From contig JADKAV010000006.1 of NCBI GenBank assembly GCA_016719135.1, positions 62,001 to 126,000 on the forward strand: DNA of 64,000 nucleotides, written 5' to 3'. The position numbers were made by a program, and so were the translations under genes. Below the pieces are notes generated by a model, which saw nothing but the letters and a program-made list of their open reading frames with translations, made no database searches and was not told where the DNA came from. The stretch comes from Micrococcales bacterium (lineage in GTDB: Bacteria; Actinomycetota; Actinomycetes; S36-B12; UBA10799). Below, piece after piece: positions 1 to 9,280 of the stretch; position 1 is the stretch's first letter; every line of letters starts with the position of its first letter.

Positions 1-2
1 TC

Positions 3-614
3 GGGGGAGTCTTACTGGGGATTGGCATGGTGACCGCGCCGGGGACGGCCACAGTCGCTGCCAAGACAGTCCCCGGCAGGACGCTGGTGGTCGTGGTGAA
101 CGGGCTCGGGCCGCAAACCACGGTGAAGGTGAAGGTCAAAGGCCCGAAGAAGTACGTCAGAACTCTTCGGGCCAGTGGCAGGATCCGCTTGACCCAGCTG
201 CGTCCCGGTCGCTACCAAGTCATCGCGAAGCGCGCCGGTAAGGCCCGCCCCACCGATCGCGTCCAGACCGTTCGGGTGCGAAAGGCCAAGGGCGCGAAGG
301 TCAGGGTCACGTATCGAACCCCCAAGCCCGACACCACCGCCCCTGATCCCGTGACGAACCTGCGCCTGGTTGATCGGACCTCGACCTCGATCCGCCTGGC
401 CTGGCGGTTGCCCGAGGATCTGCTGGAAGTCAAGGTGGAGCGGTCCGGCGGCACGTCGTTGGACCCCCTGGACTTCCAGCTCAACGATGCCGGGGACGGG
501 CTCACCGATACCGGTCTGAGCCCGAATGCGACCTACACGTACCGGGTGGCGACCCTCGACGAGGCGGGCAACCAGTCGGGGTGGGAGTCGATCACGGTGA
601 GCACGTTGGCGTAG
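3..614 (+). CDS. Secreted fibronectin type III protein (5'-partial)
   Basis: The frame is open from the window edge, so the true start probably lies upstream; an ATG at 27 is available but falls inside the hydrophobic stretch (GVLLGIGMV) of what looks like a signal peptide, followed by a small-residue cleavage region. Next comes a Lys/Arg/Val-rich segment of about 70 residues, probably a beta-sandwich. The last 90 residues, after a PDTTAPDPVTNL linker, form a fibronectin type III domain with the characteristic ending YTYRVATLDEAGNQSGW. Such proteins are exported and usually bind surfaces or polysaccharides; no catalytic domain is visible. The gene ends at a TAG just before a repeat block and is convergent with the DUF305 gene. 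Confidence 0.7.
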   Translation, partial: GGVLLGIGMVTAPGTATVAAKTVPGRTLVVVVNGLGPQTTVKVKVKGPKKYVRTLRASGRIRLTQLRPGRYQVIAKRAGKARPTDRVQTVRVRKAKGAKVRVTYRTPKPDTTAPDPVTNLRLVDRTSTSIRLAWRLPEDLLEVKVERSGGTSLDPLDFQLNDAGDGLTDTGLSPNATYTYRVATLDEAGNQSGWESITVSTLA

Positions 615-650
615 GCGGTTGGGGTTGTGCGCTGGGTGGTCAGACCCGGC

Positions 651-955
651 CCCCCGCAGCCGTTGGAGTTGCGTACATCCGTTGGACATCCGCACAGCCG
701 TTGGACTTACGCACATCCGTTGGACAAGCACGGACCGTGGATCTCCAACCTGCGGTTCTAACTCCAACGCGTGTGGGTGGGGGGCCGGCCGCGCAACGCC
801 TGCGAACCCACACCTGACCACCGCGCTGCACAGCCGTTGGAGTTGCGTACACCCGTTGGACTTACGCACAGCCGTTGGACAAGCACGGACCGTGGATCTC
901 CAACCTGCGTACCGATCTCCAACGCCCGTACCTAACTCCAACGCGTGCCGCCGCG
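651..955. repeat. Iterated CCGTTGGA repeat block, two tandem units
   Basis: This 350-bp gap between convergent genes holds two related units (about 657-776 and 831-947, period about 174 bp). Each begins CAGCCGTTGGAGTTGCGTAC, continues with two or three CCGTTGGAC copies separated by 8-11 bases (often ending CGCACA), and ends with inverted CTCCAAC motifs. The first and last arms can pair (GTTGGAGTTGCGTAC against CGTACCTAACTCCAAC), so each unit can fold into a long iterated hairpin. The same unit recurs near 28.8 kb and 48.0 kb in the same orientation. ORFs called here have repeat-derived, unnatural composition. Confidence 0.85.
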
Positions 956-968
956 GCAACGCGCGGAG

Positions 969-1544
969 CTAGCCGCCCTCACCGTTGAAGTCCGGAACCG
1001 GACGCGCCTGCGCCTTCTCTGGAGTGTCCGCCACCCCGTTCGCCGCAATGTCGTCGATCAGCCACTCCATCTCTTTGATCTCCGTGCGCTGCGCCGAGAT
1101 GATCTCGTCGGCCAGTTCCCGTACCCGCAGGTCCTCGATTTGCGCGTTCTCGCTGGTGAGGATCGCGATCGAGTGGTGCGGGATCATCGCGCGCATGTAC
1201 GACTGGTCCTCGACCGTGACCTGCGTGCGCACCAACCCCAGCGCCATGGCGAACACCACGATCGCCCCGAGGTAGATGCCGATGTTCCACTTGACGCTCT
1301 TGTACATGCCGAGCATGAAGCTGAGCATCACCACCGCCATCGCGGCACCCATGACCAACGCCATGTACGCCCGCGTCTCGCTGAATCGCACATGCGACCA
1401 CTGGTAGGTGTTCAGATACATCAGGATGAACATCACCACCGTCGATGTGGCGATCATCAACCCGAAACGCAGATACATGCGCCCCGAGTCGTGCGGCCTC
1501 TCGGGCGCGTTGCTGTCAGTCCGTTCCGCGTTCGATGTGGACAT
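969..1544 (-). CDS. DUF305 family membrane protein
   Basis: The 191-residue product has a hydrophilic N-terminus, three or four transmembrane segments (about residues 25-110), then a DUF305-type C-terminal segment with MRAMIPHHSIAIL. The HH pair in that motif is the family hallmark and is thought to bind metal, often copper. DUF305 proteins commonly sit beside copper or iron handling genes. I chose the ATG at 1544 because a strong GGAGG site lies just upstream; the longer frame to 1649 is a shadow of the upstream gene. It overlaps the end of the P19-like gene by 29 bp, so the two are probably co-translated. Its exact role is unknown. Confidence 0.8.
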   Translation of the reverse strand: MSTSNAERTDSNAPERPHDSGRMYLRFGLMIATSTVVMFILMYLNTYQWSHVRFSETRAYMALVMGAAMAVVMLSFMLGMYKSVKWNIGIYLGAIVVFAMALGLVRTQVTVEDQSYMRAMIPHHSIAILTSENAQIEDLRVRELADEIISAQRTEIKEMEWLIDDIAANGVADTPEKAQARPVPDFNGEGG

Positions 1545-2073
1545 CGGTGAACTCCACCTCCACAGGTTCTTGGAATCGCTTGCCGTTGATCTCGTCGTGC
1601 CGCATGAACTGCGGCGGTTCGATGTGGACCTTGAGGGTGTAGTCGCCATCGGCGGGCAGGGCCCAGTTCCGCCCGTAGTGGTAAATCATCGGGTGCCACA
1701 ACATCGGCTGCTCATTGGTCCCGACAAGAGTCCCGTCCGGAGCGATCACAGTGACAGCGACCGTCAGGCCCGGCACGAAACGCTTGTCCGAGCCGTCGAG
1801 CACGGTGATCTCGATGTGGGCGTTCTCCGCTTCCGGTTCCTGCCAGACGAGCCCGCCGTCCTGCCAGGCATACATCCCCTCCGCCTTCTCCACGGCGTAC
1901 GCGACGATGTAGTCGCCGGCCGGCTTCTGGCCGCCGTCGTCGGCGACCTCCGTGGCCATGTACTGCACGGCTTCGGCGTAAGCGTCACCTTGTGCGCGGG
2001 CCAGATCCAGTTGACGCTGTGTCGCCTCGTCGGTGTCAGGGTCCATCGGCGGCTTCTCGAACGGCGTACTCAT
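1516..2073 (-). CDS. P19/Tp34-like iron-transport family protein (pfam10634-type)
   Basis: The 185-residue protein matches the family of periplasmic or surface Fe/Cu-binding proteins (P19, Tp34, FetP). The diagnostic stretch is MLWHPMIYHYGRNWALP followed by GDYTLKVHIEPPQFMRHD, which holds the Met/His metal ligands of the immunoglobulin-like fold. No signal peptide is visible: the start (MSTPFEKPPMDP) is hydrophilic and preceded by a GAGGAG site. That is odd for a family that normally acts outside the membrane. It is the first gene of a pair with the DUF305 membrane protein, which suggests joint metal handling at the envelope. Metal specificity cannot be told from sequence. Confidence 0.75.
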   Translation of the reverse strand: MSTPFEKPPMDPDTDEATQRQLDLARAQGDAYAEAVQYMATEVADDGGQKPAGDYIVAYAVEKAEGMYAWQDGGLVWQEPEAENAHIEITVLDGSDKRFVPGLTVAVTVIAPDGTLVGTNEQPMLWHPMIYHYGRNWALPADGDYTLKVHIEPPQFMRHDEINGKRFQEPVEVEFTDVHIERGTD

Positions 2074-2245
2074 AACGCACTCCTCACTTCGCGCTGGCGT
2101 CCCCGGGCGGGAGACGAATCACACCCGGGCTCGGGTCGGGCGACCCCGGCCGGGGACAGCCGGCAATTACCCGGGGAGGGTACGGCTATACACCCGCGGT
2201 GGGTGATCCGCGCGCGAAGCCGGGCGCAGAACCGGCCCTACCTGC

Positions 2246-2251
2246 GAGACT
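2246..2251 (+). promoter_or_regulatory. Putative -10 box (GAGACT) of leaderless hydrolase gene
   Basis: GAGACT lies 6 nt before the GTG at 2258. The spacing matches the leaderless pattern seen elsewhere in this window, but the hexamer is weaker than TANNNT. Confidence 0.35.
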
Positions 2252-2257
2252 GACCCG

Positions 2258-4233
2258 GTGACTGATGTGACCGACAACCTCGACCTTTCCGCACAAGCCG
2301 GCATTCTGCTGGGCGCGTTCATGACCGGACGGTCATTCCAGCCGAACCTGCTCAGCCGCGCCACGAAGGATCAGGCGATCCTGTCCGGGGTCGCCGCCGC
2401 GACCGGCTACGGGTGGGGCACCTCCGGGCATTCGCTGCTGCGGGCGGTCGCCCGCCGGACAGGCCGAGGTGGCCTGGGAACCGGTGCGGTGATCGACGTC
2501 GTGACCCTCACCGCGGCCGTCGCGCTCGTCCGAGCCCTACCCGCACATGAGCACGAACCGCCCCGGAGGGCACTACTGCGCCTGGCCGGAATCGCGAAGG
2601 CTTCCGACGCCGCCGCCGGGCTGGTGGCAGCCGGCGCGCGCTTCATCCCCGGCAATCCGTCGGTGGTCATGTCGGGTGTGGCGCTGGGGATCGCCGGTGC
2701 CGGGTACGCGACAGTGCATGGCGCGACGCCGGGTTCGCTGGATTCCACCGACGGCCGCGCGCACGAGGACGTGAGCCGCACGATCTCCGCCCCCAAAGCC
2801 GCTGTGGCTGGCGCGGTGACGACCGGCCTGCTGATCGCCGCTGGGCACGGCGAGGCGAAACTCAGCGCCGGATTCGCGCGGGCTGCCGCGGCAGTGCTGG
2901 GCGGGAACGCCGCGGACCACCGCACCGCCGGACGTCTGGCATCGTTCGCGACCATCGCGGCCGCCGGGTGGGGTGCGGTCACGTTGGTCAACCGCAAACT
3001 CGCCGTGGGCGGTTCCGCCCCGGACAACGCCAACCTGTCGGCCCCCGAGTTGTCCGAGGTGACCGGCGGTCCGGGGTCGTTGATCCCCTGGGAGAAGCAA
3101 TCGCGCGAGGCCTCCCGCTGGCTGCGGGAGGTACTGCGGCCCGAGCAGATCACCGAGATCATGCAGGAGCCCGCCAAGCAGCCCATCCGGGTCTACGCGT
3201 CCCTGGCCAGTGCCCAGACCGAGGCCGAGCGGGCCGACCTGCTGCTCGCCGAGATCGACCGCACCGGCGCCCTGGACCGGTCGGTGTTCGCGTTGTTCTC
3301 CCCACCGGTTCGGGCTACGTCAACTACGTGGCGACCGAGACGCTGGAGTACCTGACCCGCGGCGACTGCGCCTCGGCCTGCATCCAGTACTCGGTGCTGC
3401 CCTCGGCGCTGTCACTCAACCGCGTCCACATGGGCACCCGGCAGACCCGCATGGTCGTCAACGGCATCGTCGAACGACTGCTGGCGCGTGCGCCGGAGAA
3501 GCGCCCGAAGTTCGTCCTGTTCGGCGAAAGCCTGGGTTCGCAGGTCAGCCAGGAGATGTTCCGCGGGCAGGGGATCACCGGGCCGGCCGGGATCTCGCTG
3601 GACGCGGCCGTGTGGATCGGCACGCCCAACGCGACGAAGTGGCGTGCAGAGTTGTGGGGCGATCGCACGGTGTCGCAGGTCCCGCCGGTCGGACCCGGTG
3701 CGGTGTACCTGTCCCGCGCGGTGCGCGACTGGCGCGGGCTGTCCCCTGAACAGCGTGCCGGGGTCCGCTACCTGTTGTTGCAGAACGGCGATGACCCGAT
3801 CCCGAAATTCGGCCCGGAGGTCGTGTGGCGCCAGCCCGACTGGCTGGGGCCGCAGGCAGGACGTCCGCCCGGCTCGCCGCGCGGTTCGCAGTGGCAACCG
3901 GTGGTCACCTTCTTCGCGACCTTCCTGGACATGCAGAACGCCCTGACCCCCACGCCGGGGCAGTTCGACGAGGGCGGGCACGACTACCGCCGCGAGACCC
4001 CCGAAGCGGTGCGCCAGGTGTTCGGGCTGCAGGCCAGCGACGAGCAGATGCAGCGGGTACAGAAGTCCCTGCGCGAACGGGAGTTGCGTTTCGAGATCCA
4101 GCGGGACTGGGATGCCGCACAATCGGCCCCCGAGGACAAGCGCGCCGAGGCCGAGGAGAAGGTCGAGAAGCGCATCTCCGACTGGATCGGGCACGAGGTG
4201 GACGCAGAGGAGATCAAGAAGCTTGCGGAGTAG
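2258..4233 (+). CDS. Membrane alpha/beta-hydrolase (Abhydrolase_9 type), frameshifted
   Basis: Two overlapping frames make one protein of about 658 residues. The first (from GTG 2258) encodes several hydrophobic segments, as in the N-terminal membrane domain of this actinobacterial family. The second encodes the catalytic domain, starting at GSGYVNYVATETLEYLTRG and containing the nucleophile elbow GESLGSQ. The frame changes at the C4 run 3300-3303: one more C would restore continuous sequence (LFSPTGSGYVNY). The C-terminus is a charged helix. The family is a putative serine hydrolase; its substrate is unknown. The frameshift resembles several others in the window and may be sequence error rather than inactivation. 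Confidence 0.75.
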
Positions 4234-4280
4234 GCGCGAGCCCCGCGCCGGGTCGGTTCAACACCCAGCCTGGCCCAGTC

Positions 4281-5231
4281 TCAGGCGGCGATCGGTTCGT
4301 GCATGGTCCCGGTGCGACGCCGCCAGATCCGCGCCACCGTCAGCGCGGCGATGATGTCCCAGATGCCCCACCACGCCGCGACCAGCGCCATACCACCCAG
4401 GCCGTCGAAGAAGCTGAAGACCAGCAGCAGCCCCAGCCCCGCGTTTCGCACGCCGACCTCGAACGTCATCGCCTTCTGCTGCGGGACGGGCAACTTGAAC
4501 GCGCGGGCGATGCCGTAGCCGAGGCCCAGGGCCAGTCCGTCGTGGATCGCGACGGCGATCGCGACCACGCCGATCCAGGCCACGAACAGCGCCCAGTTGC
4601 CCAGCAGCGAGACCAGGATCAGGCCGCCGAGCGCGGCGAAGGCGATCGGACCAACGATCTTCGAGCCCTTGGCCGCGAACTTGGGGAAGAAGTGCCCGAC
4701 GGTGATGCCGACCGCGAACGGCACCCCGATGACCAGTAACACCTCGCTGAGCATGTCGATCGCGTTCAGGTCGATCGATCGCATGATCTCCGAGCCAGTC
4801 GGGTGCAACCCGCCCCACAGTGCGAAGTTCAACGGCATCAGGAAAATCGCCAGGAGGTTGCCGACCGCGGTCATCGACACCGACAAAGCGACGTCGCCCC
4901 CGGACAGGTGCGTCACGATGTTGGACACGTTGCCCGGCGGGCAGCAGGCCACCAGGATCATTCCCAGCGCCACCGATCCCCGCACGCCGAGGATCAGCGT
5001 GAGGCAGAACGTGATGAACGGAAGCAGGATGAACTGCGCAGCGATGGCGATCGAGATCGCCAGGGGCCGACGGACGGCCTGCCGAAAGTCGTCGATGGTG
5101 GTGCCCAGCGCGATGCCGAACATGATCAGGGCGATGACCACCCGCAGGATCACCATCGAGTTCTCGTTGAACGAGATCCGGATGGCGTCGACGTCCCCGG
5201 TCGCCGCCAGAACGTTCATGAACTCGGTCAT
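4281..5231 (-). CDS. Bile acid:sodium symporter (BASS) family transporter
   Basis: The 316-residue polytopic protein shows BASS features: about nine to ten hydrophobic helices, the early segment LIMFGIALGTTIDDF, and the conserved LVACCPPGNVSNIVTHLSGG, which belongs to the family's substrate and sodium site. Members import or export organic anions such as bile acids, pantoate and 2-keto acids. The ATG at 5231 has a GAGG site and overlaps the stop of the preceding SDR (ATGA), so this is the last gene of a four-gene operon with a TPP enzyme, an epimerase and an SDR. The substrate is probably a carboxylate related to that pathway (inference). Confidence 0.85.
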   Translation of the reverse strand: MTEFMNVLAATGDVDAIRISFNENSMVILRVVIALIMFGIALGTTIDDFRQAVRRPLAISIAIAAQFILLPFITFCLTLILGVRGSVALGMILVACCPPGNVSNIVTHLSGGDVALSVSMTAVGNLLAIFLMPLNFALWGGLHPTGSEIMRSIDLNAIDMLSEVLLVIGVPFAVGITVGHFFPKFAAKGSKIVGPIAFAALGGLILVSLLGNWALFVAWIGVVAIAVAIHDGLALGLGYGIARAFKLPVPQQKAMTFEVGVRNAGLGLLLVFSFFDGLGGMALVAAWWGIWDIIAALTVARIWRRRTGTMHEPIAA

Positions 5232-5998
5232 GCCGCACCTCTTTCTGATCGCAATCGCCGAAGCATGAGTTTCACGTAGAGGCCCGGAGCCAGCCGGTTG
5301 ACCGTCCAGGAGAGCTTGGCCGTCCGGCCCACCAGCACCAGATCACGCCCGTGCGCGACCCCGTCGAGCAACGCATCGGCGACGTCCTGCGGCGTGACCT
5401 CGGGACCGGATGTGGTGCGTTCGCCGCCGCGGGCGGCCTCCGACATCCCGCCGGTGACGAAGGTCGGGTGCACGATGGTCACCCCGATGCCCTGCTGTTC
5501 GAGTTCCGGGCGGATCGCGGTGAACAGTCCTGTCACCGCGTGTTTGGCGGCGACGTAGGGCGGGCGTCCGAGCACCGGCGCGAACCCGGTGACCGAACCG
5601 ATCAGCACCACCCGTCCGCGGGCTTTTCGCAGGCCAGGCAGCGCTGCCTGGGTCACGGATACCGCCCCGAAATGCGTGACGTCCATGACCTTGCGGTGCA
5701 CGGTCATGTCGTGGTCGGTGAACGAGCCGATGGCCGAAAGACCGGCGCTGTGGATCAGCAGGTCGATGCGGCGCTTCGCGTCGACGATGCCCGCCACGAC
5801 GCTGGCCACCTGCTCGTCGTCGGTGAGATCGCAGCCCCGCAAACGCGGGTCGCCGGAGCACGCAGCAGGCAGGTCGAGCCCGACCACGTCGTAGCCCCGG
5901 GCCGTCAGCGTGTCGACCAGGCAGCGGCCGATCTGGCCCGCCGCGCCGGTGACCACCGCGACCCGGTCAGCCACGACGTCCGGCCTGGAAGATCGCAT
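5228..5998 (-). CDS. Short-chain dehydrogenase/reductase
   Basis: A classical SDR of about 256 residues: the cofactor motif TGAAGQIG near the N-terminus, the LLIHSAG variant of NAG, and the catalytic Tyr/Lys in PYVAAKHA. It should oxidise or reduce an alcohol/ketone with NAD(P). Two starts are plausible: ATG 5998, which has a GAGAGG site and overlaps the upstream epimerase by 32 bp, or GTG 5974, which overlaps the epimerase stop. The tail is basic and hydrophobic (VKLMLRRLRS), possibly membrane-associated. It is the third gene of the TPP enzyme-epimerase-SDR-BASS operon. The substrate is unknown. Confidence 0.85.
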   Translation of the reverse strand: MRSSRPDVVADRVAVVTGAAGQIGRCLVDTLTARGYDVVGLDLPAACSGDPRLRGCDLTDDEQVASVVAGIVDAKRRIDLLIHSAGLSAIGSFTDHDMTVHRKVMDVTHFGAVSVTQAALPGLRKARGRVVLIGSVTGFAPVLGRPPYVAAKHAVTGLFTAIRPELEQQGIGVTIVHPTFVTGGMSEAARGGERTTSGPEVTPQDVADALLDGVAHGRDLVLVGRTAKLSWTVNRLAPGLYVKLMLRRLRSERGAA

Positions 5999-6935
5999 AC
6001 ACCTCTCGGGTGGTCTTCGTGGGAAGCCCCGGGAAATCCCGGTGCAGGCGGGTGTTGTCCAGGACCGGCCGGTGCAGCAGGAAGTCGACCTGCTCGGGAC
6101 CGTAGCGCCCGACGCCGAGCCGGCGGGTCGCGGTGAGCGCCGCACGTACAACGTCGGCCGGGATCACGACCAGCCGACTGCCCTCCGCCTTGGCGATGTC
6201 GCGCATCGTCATCACCCCGTCGCCAGCGACGTTGTAGATGCCTGTGCGACGACGTGTCACACCGCTGACCACGATGTCGGCCACGTCCTGGTCCCAGATG
6301 AAGTTGAACGGGCCGTCGGACTCGCGGAACGTCATGACGAACCGGCCGGTGAACAGCGCAGTGATCTGGTTGTCGGTCCCTGCGCCCAGGATCGTGCCCG
6401 GCCGCAGGACGAGTTGTCCGAGCTGGGGATACAGCCGGCGCGCGCGCTTGAGCAACGCCTCGACCGCGGCCTTGTGCCGGGAGTAGGCGAACTCGGGGCT
6501 GCCGGTGACCGGCGCATCCTCGGTGAGCGCGCGGCCGTCGTTTCGCGCGTAGTAGCCGTACGCTGCCCCCGACGAGGTCACCGTCAAGTGCCCCACGCCG
6601 GCTTCGACACAGGCATCGACGACTCGTTGGGTGCCACCCACCTCGATGTCCTCGAGTTCCTGCTCCGTCATACCCTTCGGAGGTTCGACGATCGCCGCCA
6701 GGTGGACGACGGCTCCGACCTGGTGCTCGGTGAACAGCGCGGCCAGATCGACGGTGCGCAGGTCGCCGGTGATGTACTCCACGCCGTCGACCGGCTCGCG
6801 CGGTTCACGGATGTCCAGGGCGACTACCGGCACTCCGGCAGCCGCCAACCGGGCGACGACCAGGGACCCCAGATAGCCGGTGCCGCCGGTCACCAGCACC
6901 GTGTCACGCGCCTGTCCTTCTGACGGAGAGCTCAT
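5967..6935 (-). CDS. NAD-dependent epimerase/dehydratase family protein
   Basis: An extended SDR of 322 residues. The nucleotide-binding motif GGTGYLG lies near residue 16, followed by VHLAAIVEPP, the serine region VTSSGAAYGYY, and the catalytic YSRHK (Tyr-x-x-x-Lys). The family includes sugar epimerases, dehydratases and 3-beta-hydroxysteroid dehydrogenases. The ATG at 6935 is the first plausible start after the TPP-enzyme stop at 6943; the longer open frame to 7112 overlaps that gene and was rejected. It sits in an operon with another reductase and a BASS transporter, so it may act on a small carboxylate or sterol-like substrate (inference). Confidence 0.85.
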   Translation of the reverse strand: MSSPSEGQARDTVLVTGGTGYLGSLVVARLAAAGVPVVALDIREPREPVDGVEYITGDLRTVDLAALFTEHQVGAVVHLAAIVEPPKGMTEQELEDIEVGGTQRVVDACVEAGVGHLTVTSSGAAYGYYARNDGRALTEDAPVTGSPEFAYSRHKAAVEALLKRARRLYPQLGQLVLRPGTILGAGTDNQITALFTGRFVMTFRESDGPFNFIWDQDVADIVVSGVTRRRTGIYNVAGDGVMTMRDIAKAEGSRLVVIPADVVRAALTATRRLGVGRYGPEQVDFLLHRPVLDNTRLHRDFPGLPTKTTREVYAIFQAGRRG

Positions 6936-6942
6936 GACCGAC

Positions 6943-8715
6943 TCAGCCCTTGGGTTCCTGGTGCATCTTCTTGAACGACTGCAGCGCGGGAGCCCACAGG
7001 TGCTCGACGTTGTTGACGTCCACTTGGACCACTGCGGCCCTGCCACAATCGCGGGCCCGTTCCAGCGCCCCGCGCAACTGCGTGCTGTCGGTGACGTGCT
7101 CTCCGTGCGCACCGAAGGCCTCGGCCATCAGGTCGTAGCGGCACGGCGCGAAGTCCGCGTAAACCACCTGGTCGTCAGGCAGCGACTTGTTCGTGAGCAT
7201 CTTGCGGGCGACGGTCGCCACCGGATGCGCCGCGATCTGCTGGCTCATCTTGACCATCCCCCACTGCCCGTCCACCAGCACGACGAACACGATCGGCAGG
7301 TTGAGCCGCACCGCGCTCTCCACCTCACTGGAGTGCATGCCGAATGCACCATCGCCGGTGAGTACACAGACCCGCTGGTCCGGTGCCGCGACAGCAGCAC
7401 CCAGCGACTGCCCCATCCCGGCGCCGAGCATCCCGAACTTGAACGTCGACAACGTGGTCCGCGGGACGTTCGCGTCGTGGTAGAAGTTCGACCACACCGC
7501 CGTGTTGCCGCCGTCGAAAACCCAGACCGTGTCCTCGGGCATGACCGACTGGGCGATCGATGGGACGTGCGCGGGATGGACCGGCGCACCGTGGCTGGCC
7601 AGCGGCTTGTCGAGTTTGGCGCGTTCGGCGTCCCACTGCGCACGCCACCCTTCCAACGCCTTGATGCGCACCTGCTTGTTGGGTGGTGCACCGAGTTCCT
7701 CCACGGCGTCGGCCAGTGCCCGCAGCGCCTCCTTGGCGTCGGCGAGCAGGGCCACCGTGACCGGCTTGTTCACCCCCAGCCGGGCCTCGTCGTTGTCGAT
7801 CTGAATGGTCGCCTGCGAGCCGGGTTTGGCCCAGTTCGGAGCCTTGCCCCACCAGTCGGTCTCACCCATCCGGGATCCCACGATCAGTGCCACATCCGCA
7901 CTCGAGCGGACCTCGTCGTTGACCGCCAGCGCGGTCATCGGGATCGCCTCGAGCAAATTTTCCGGCAGGGCGCCGCGGGCAGCCCAGGACGTGGTCACCG
8001 GTGCGGCGAGCAGTTGCGCCAGACGCGCGAGTTCCGGCTCGGCGCCCGCGTGGTAGACACCCGATCCGGCGTGGATCACCGGCTGCTGGGCGTCCACCAG
8101 CATCTTGGCGGCTTTGCTCACCAACACCGGATCGGCCTGGATCGGGGTCGTGCGGCGGTAGCTCTCCGGCGCACGGATCGCTGACTCGTCCATCTCGGTC
8201 GGCTGATTGATGATGTTCTCGGGAATGTCGATGTGGACCACTCCGGGGCGGCCGGTGAAACTCACCCGTAACGCCCGGCGCATCAGCTCGGGGATCCGGT
8301 CGGCCGAGGGCACATGCACGGAGAACTTCGTCATTGGCGCGGTCACGCCGACCTGGTTGAAGTACTGATACGTGCCGCCCCGGTCGGGGTACGCGATGGG
8401 CACGCGCCGCGAAGAGGTGATGAGCAGGATGCGGTTGCCTTCGCCCTCCTCCACAGCCACGCCGGGCAGCACGTTGGCAACGCCCGGGCCGTTGGAGGCC
8501 ATCGCCACACCGAGCCGGCCGGTGAGCCGGGCGTAGGCGCCGGCCATGTGCATCGCGGCGGCTTCATGGCGCGGCGAGTGCAGTTCGATCCCGTTGTCGC
8601 CAAGCGCGCGATACAACCCGAAGTAGGTTCCGTCGATGATCCCGAACATGTCCTCGACGCCCTCGGCCGCGAGCATCTTCGCGATCAGTTGACCCCCGGT
8701 GAGTCCCTTTGCCAT
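6943..8715 (-). CDS. Thiamine pyrophosphate-dependent enzyme (acetolactate synthase-like)
   Basis: The 590-residue protein has the three-domain layout of TPP enzymes of the acetolactate synthase/benzoylformate decarboxylase group. The catalytic glutamate is E51 in SPRHEAAAMHMAGAYAR. The PP-domain motif starts with GDG at 454, but the usual Asn ligand about 26 residues later is Asp482 (VLVDGQWGM), a conservative change. A strong GAGGAGG site precedes ATG 8715. It leads the operon that continues with an epimerase, an SDR and a BASS transporter. No IlvN-type regulatory subunit or other Ilv gene is adjacent, so a decarboxylase or lyase in a catabolic route is more likely than valine synthesis. 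Specificity is unknown. Confidence 0.85.
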   Translation of the reverse strand: MAKGLTGGQLIAKMLAAEGVEDMFGIIDGTYFGLYRALGDNGIELHSPRHEAAAMHMAGAYARLTGRLGVAMASNGPGVANVLPGVAVEEGEGNRILLITSSRRVPIAYPDRGGTYQYFNQVGVTAPMTKFSVHVPSADRIPELMRRALRVSFTGRPGVVHIDIPENIINQPTEMDESAIRAPESYRRTTPIQADPVLVSKAAKMLVDAQQPVIHAGSGVYHAGAEPELARLAQLLAAPVTTSWAARGALPENLLEAIPMTALAVNDEVRSSADVALIVGSRMGETDWWGKAPNWAKPGSQATIQIDNDEARLGVNKPVTVALLADAKEALRALADAVEELGAPPNKQVRIKALEGWRAQWDAERAKLDKPLASHGAPVHPAHVPSIAQSVMPEDTVWVFDGGNTAVWSNFYHDANVPRTTLSTFKFGMLGAGMGQSLGAAVAAPDQRVCVLTGDGAFGMHSSEVESAVRLNLPIVFVVLVDGQWGMVKMSQQIAAHPVATVARKMLTNKSLPDDQVVYADFAPCRYDLMAEAFGAHGEHVTDSTQLRGALERARDCGRAAVVQVDVNNVEHLWAPALQSFKKMHQEPKG

Positions 8716-9280
8716 GTCGACCTCCTCGTGTGTCCACTTGCGAACCTAGAGGGATCGGTATGCCCGTGTCAGGCGTTTGGCTTTTCGTCGGGGCCCAGAC
8801 GACGCGTCGGTAGCGCTCGAGAATCACGCGCGAACCGGACGTTGCGCACCAGCGAAATCGCCTCGGTGACAGGCGGCAAGAAGGGTGTTCCACCGCCGAC
8901 GATCACCGGATTGCGGAACATGCGGAACTCGTCGACGAGACCGATGCTGCCGACGCCAGGGTGGCACCGCCGATCGCGACGTCCTTGTCGGTCTGGCTGA
9001 TCGCCGTCTCGACCTCCTCGCCGATCGACGCCTGGGCCAGTCGTGCGTTGCCCTGAACAGCGTCAATGGTGCGGCTGAACACGACCTAGGGCAGGGCGGT
9101 CCACGCGTCGGCGAAGGCCGCTTGTTCCTGGTCGTCGCGCCTCGAGGGGTCTGTCTCCCAGGGCAACATCGTTTCGTACAGCTTGCGTCCGCACAGAAAT
9201 CGCCCGAGCTCGCGGACCTCGTCGAGGTGGAAGCGGAACTGCTCCGCACTGGGCACGGACCACTGGAAATCACCCTTACG

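Noticed and set aside
3300..3303. Programmed frameshift in the hydrolase gene
   Set aside because: No slippery heptamer plus structure is visible, and similar one-base indels occur in several unrelated genes in the window.
6943..8715. Biosynthetic acetolactate synthase large subunit (ilvB)
   Set aside because: No regulatory subunit or other Ilv gene is adjacent and the PP-domain Asn is replaced; only the broad TPP-enzyme family is supported.
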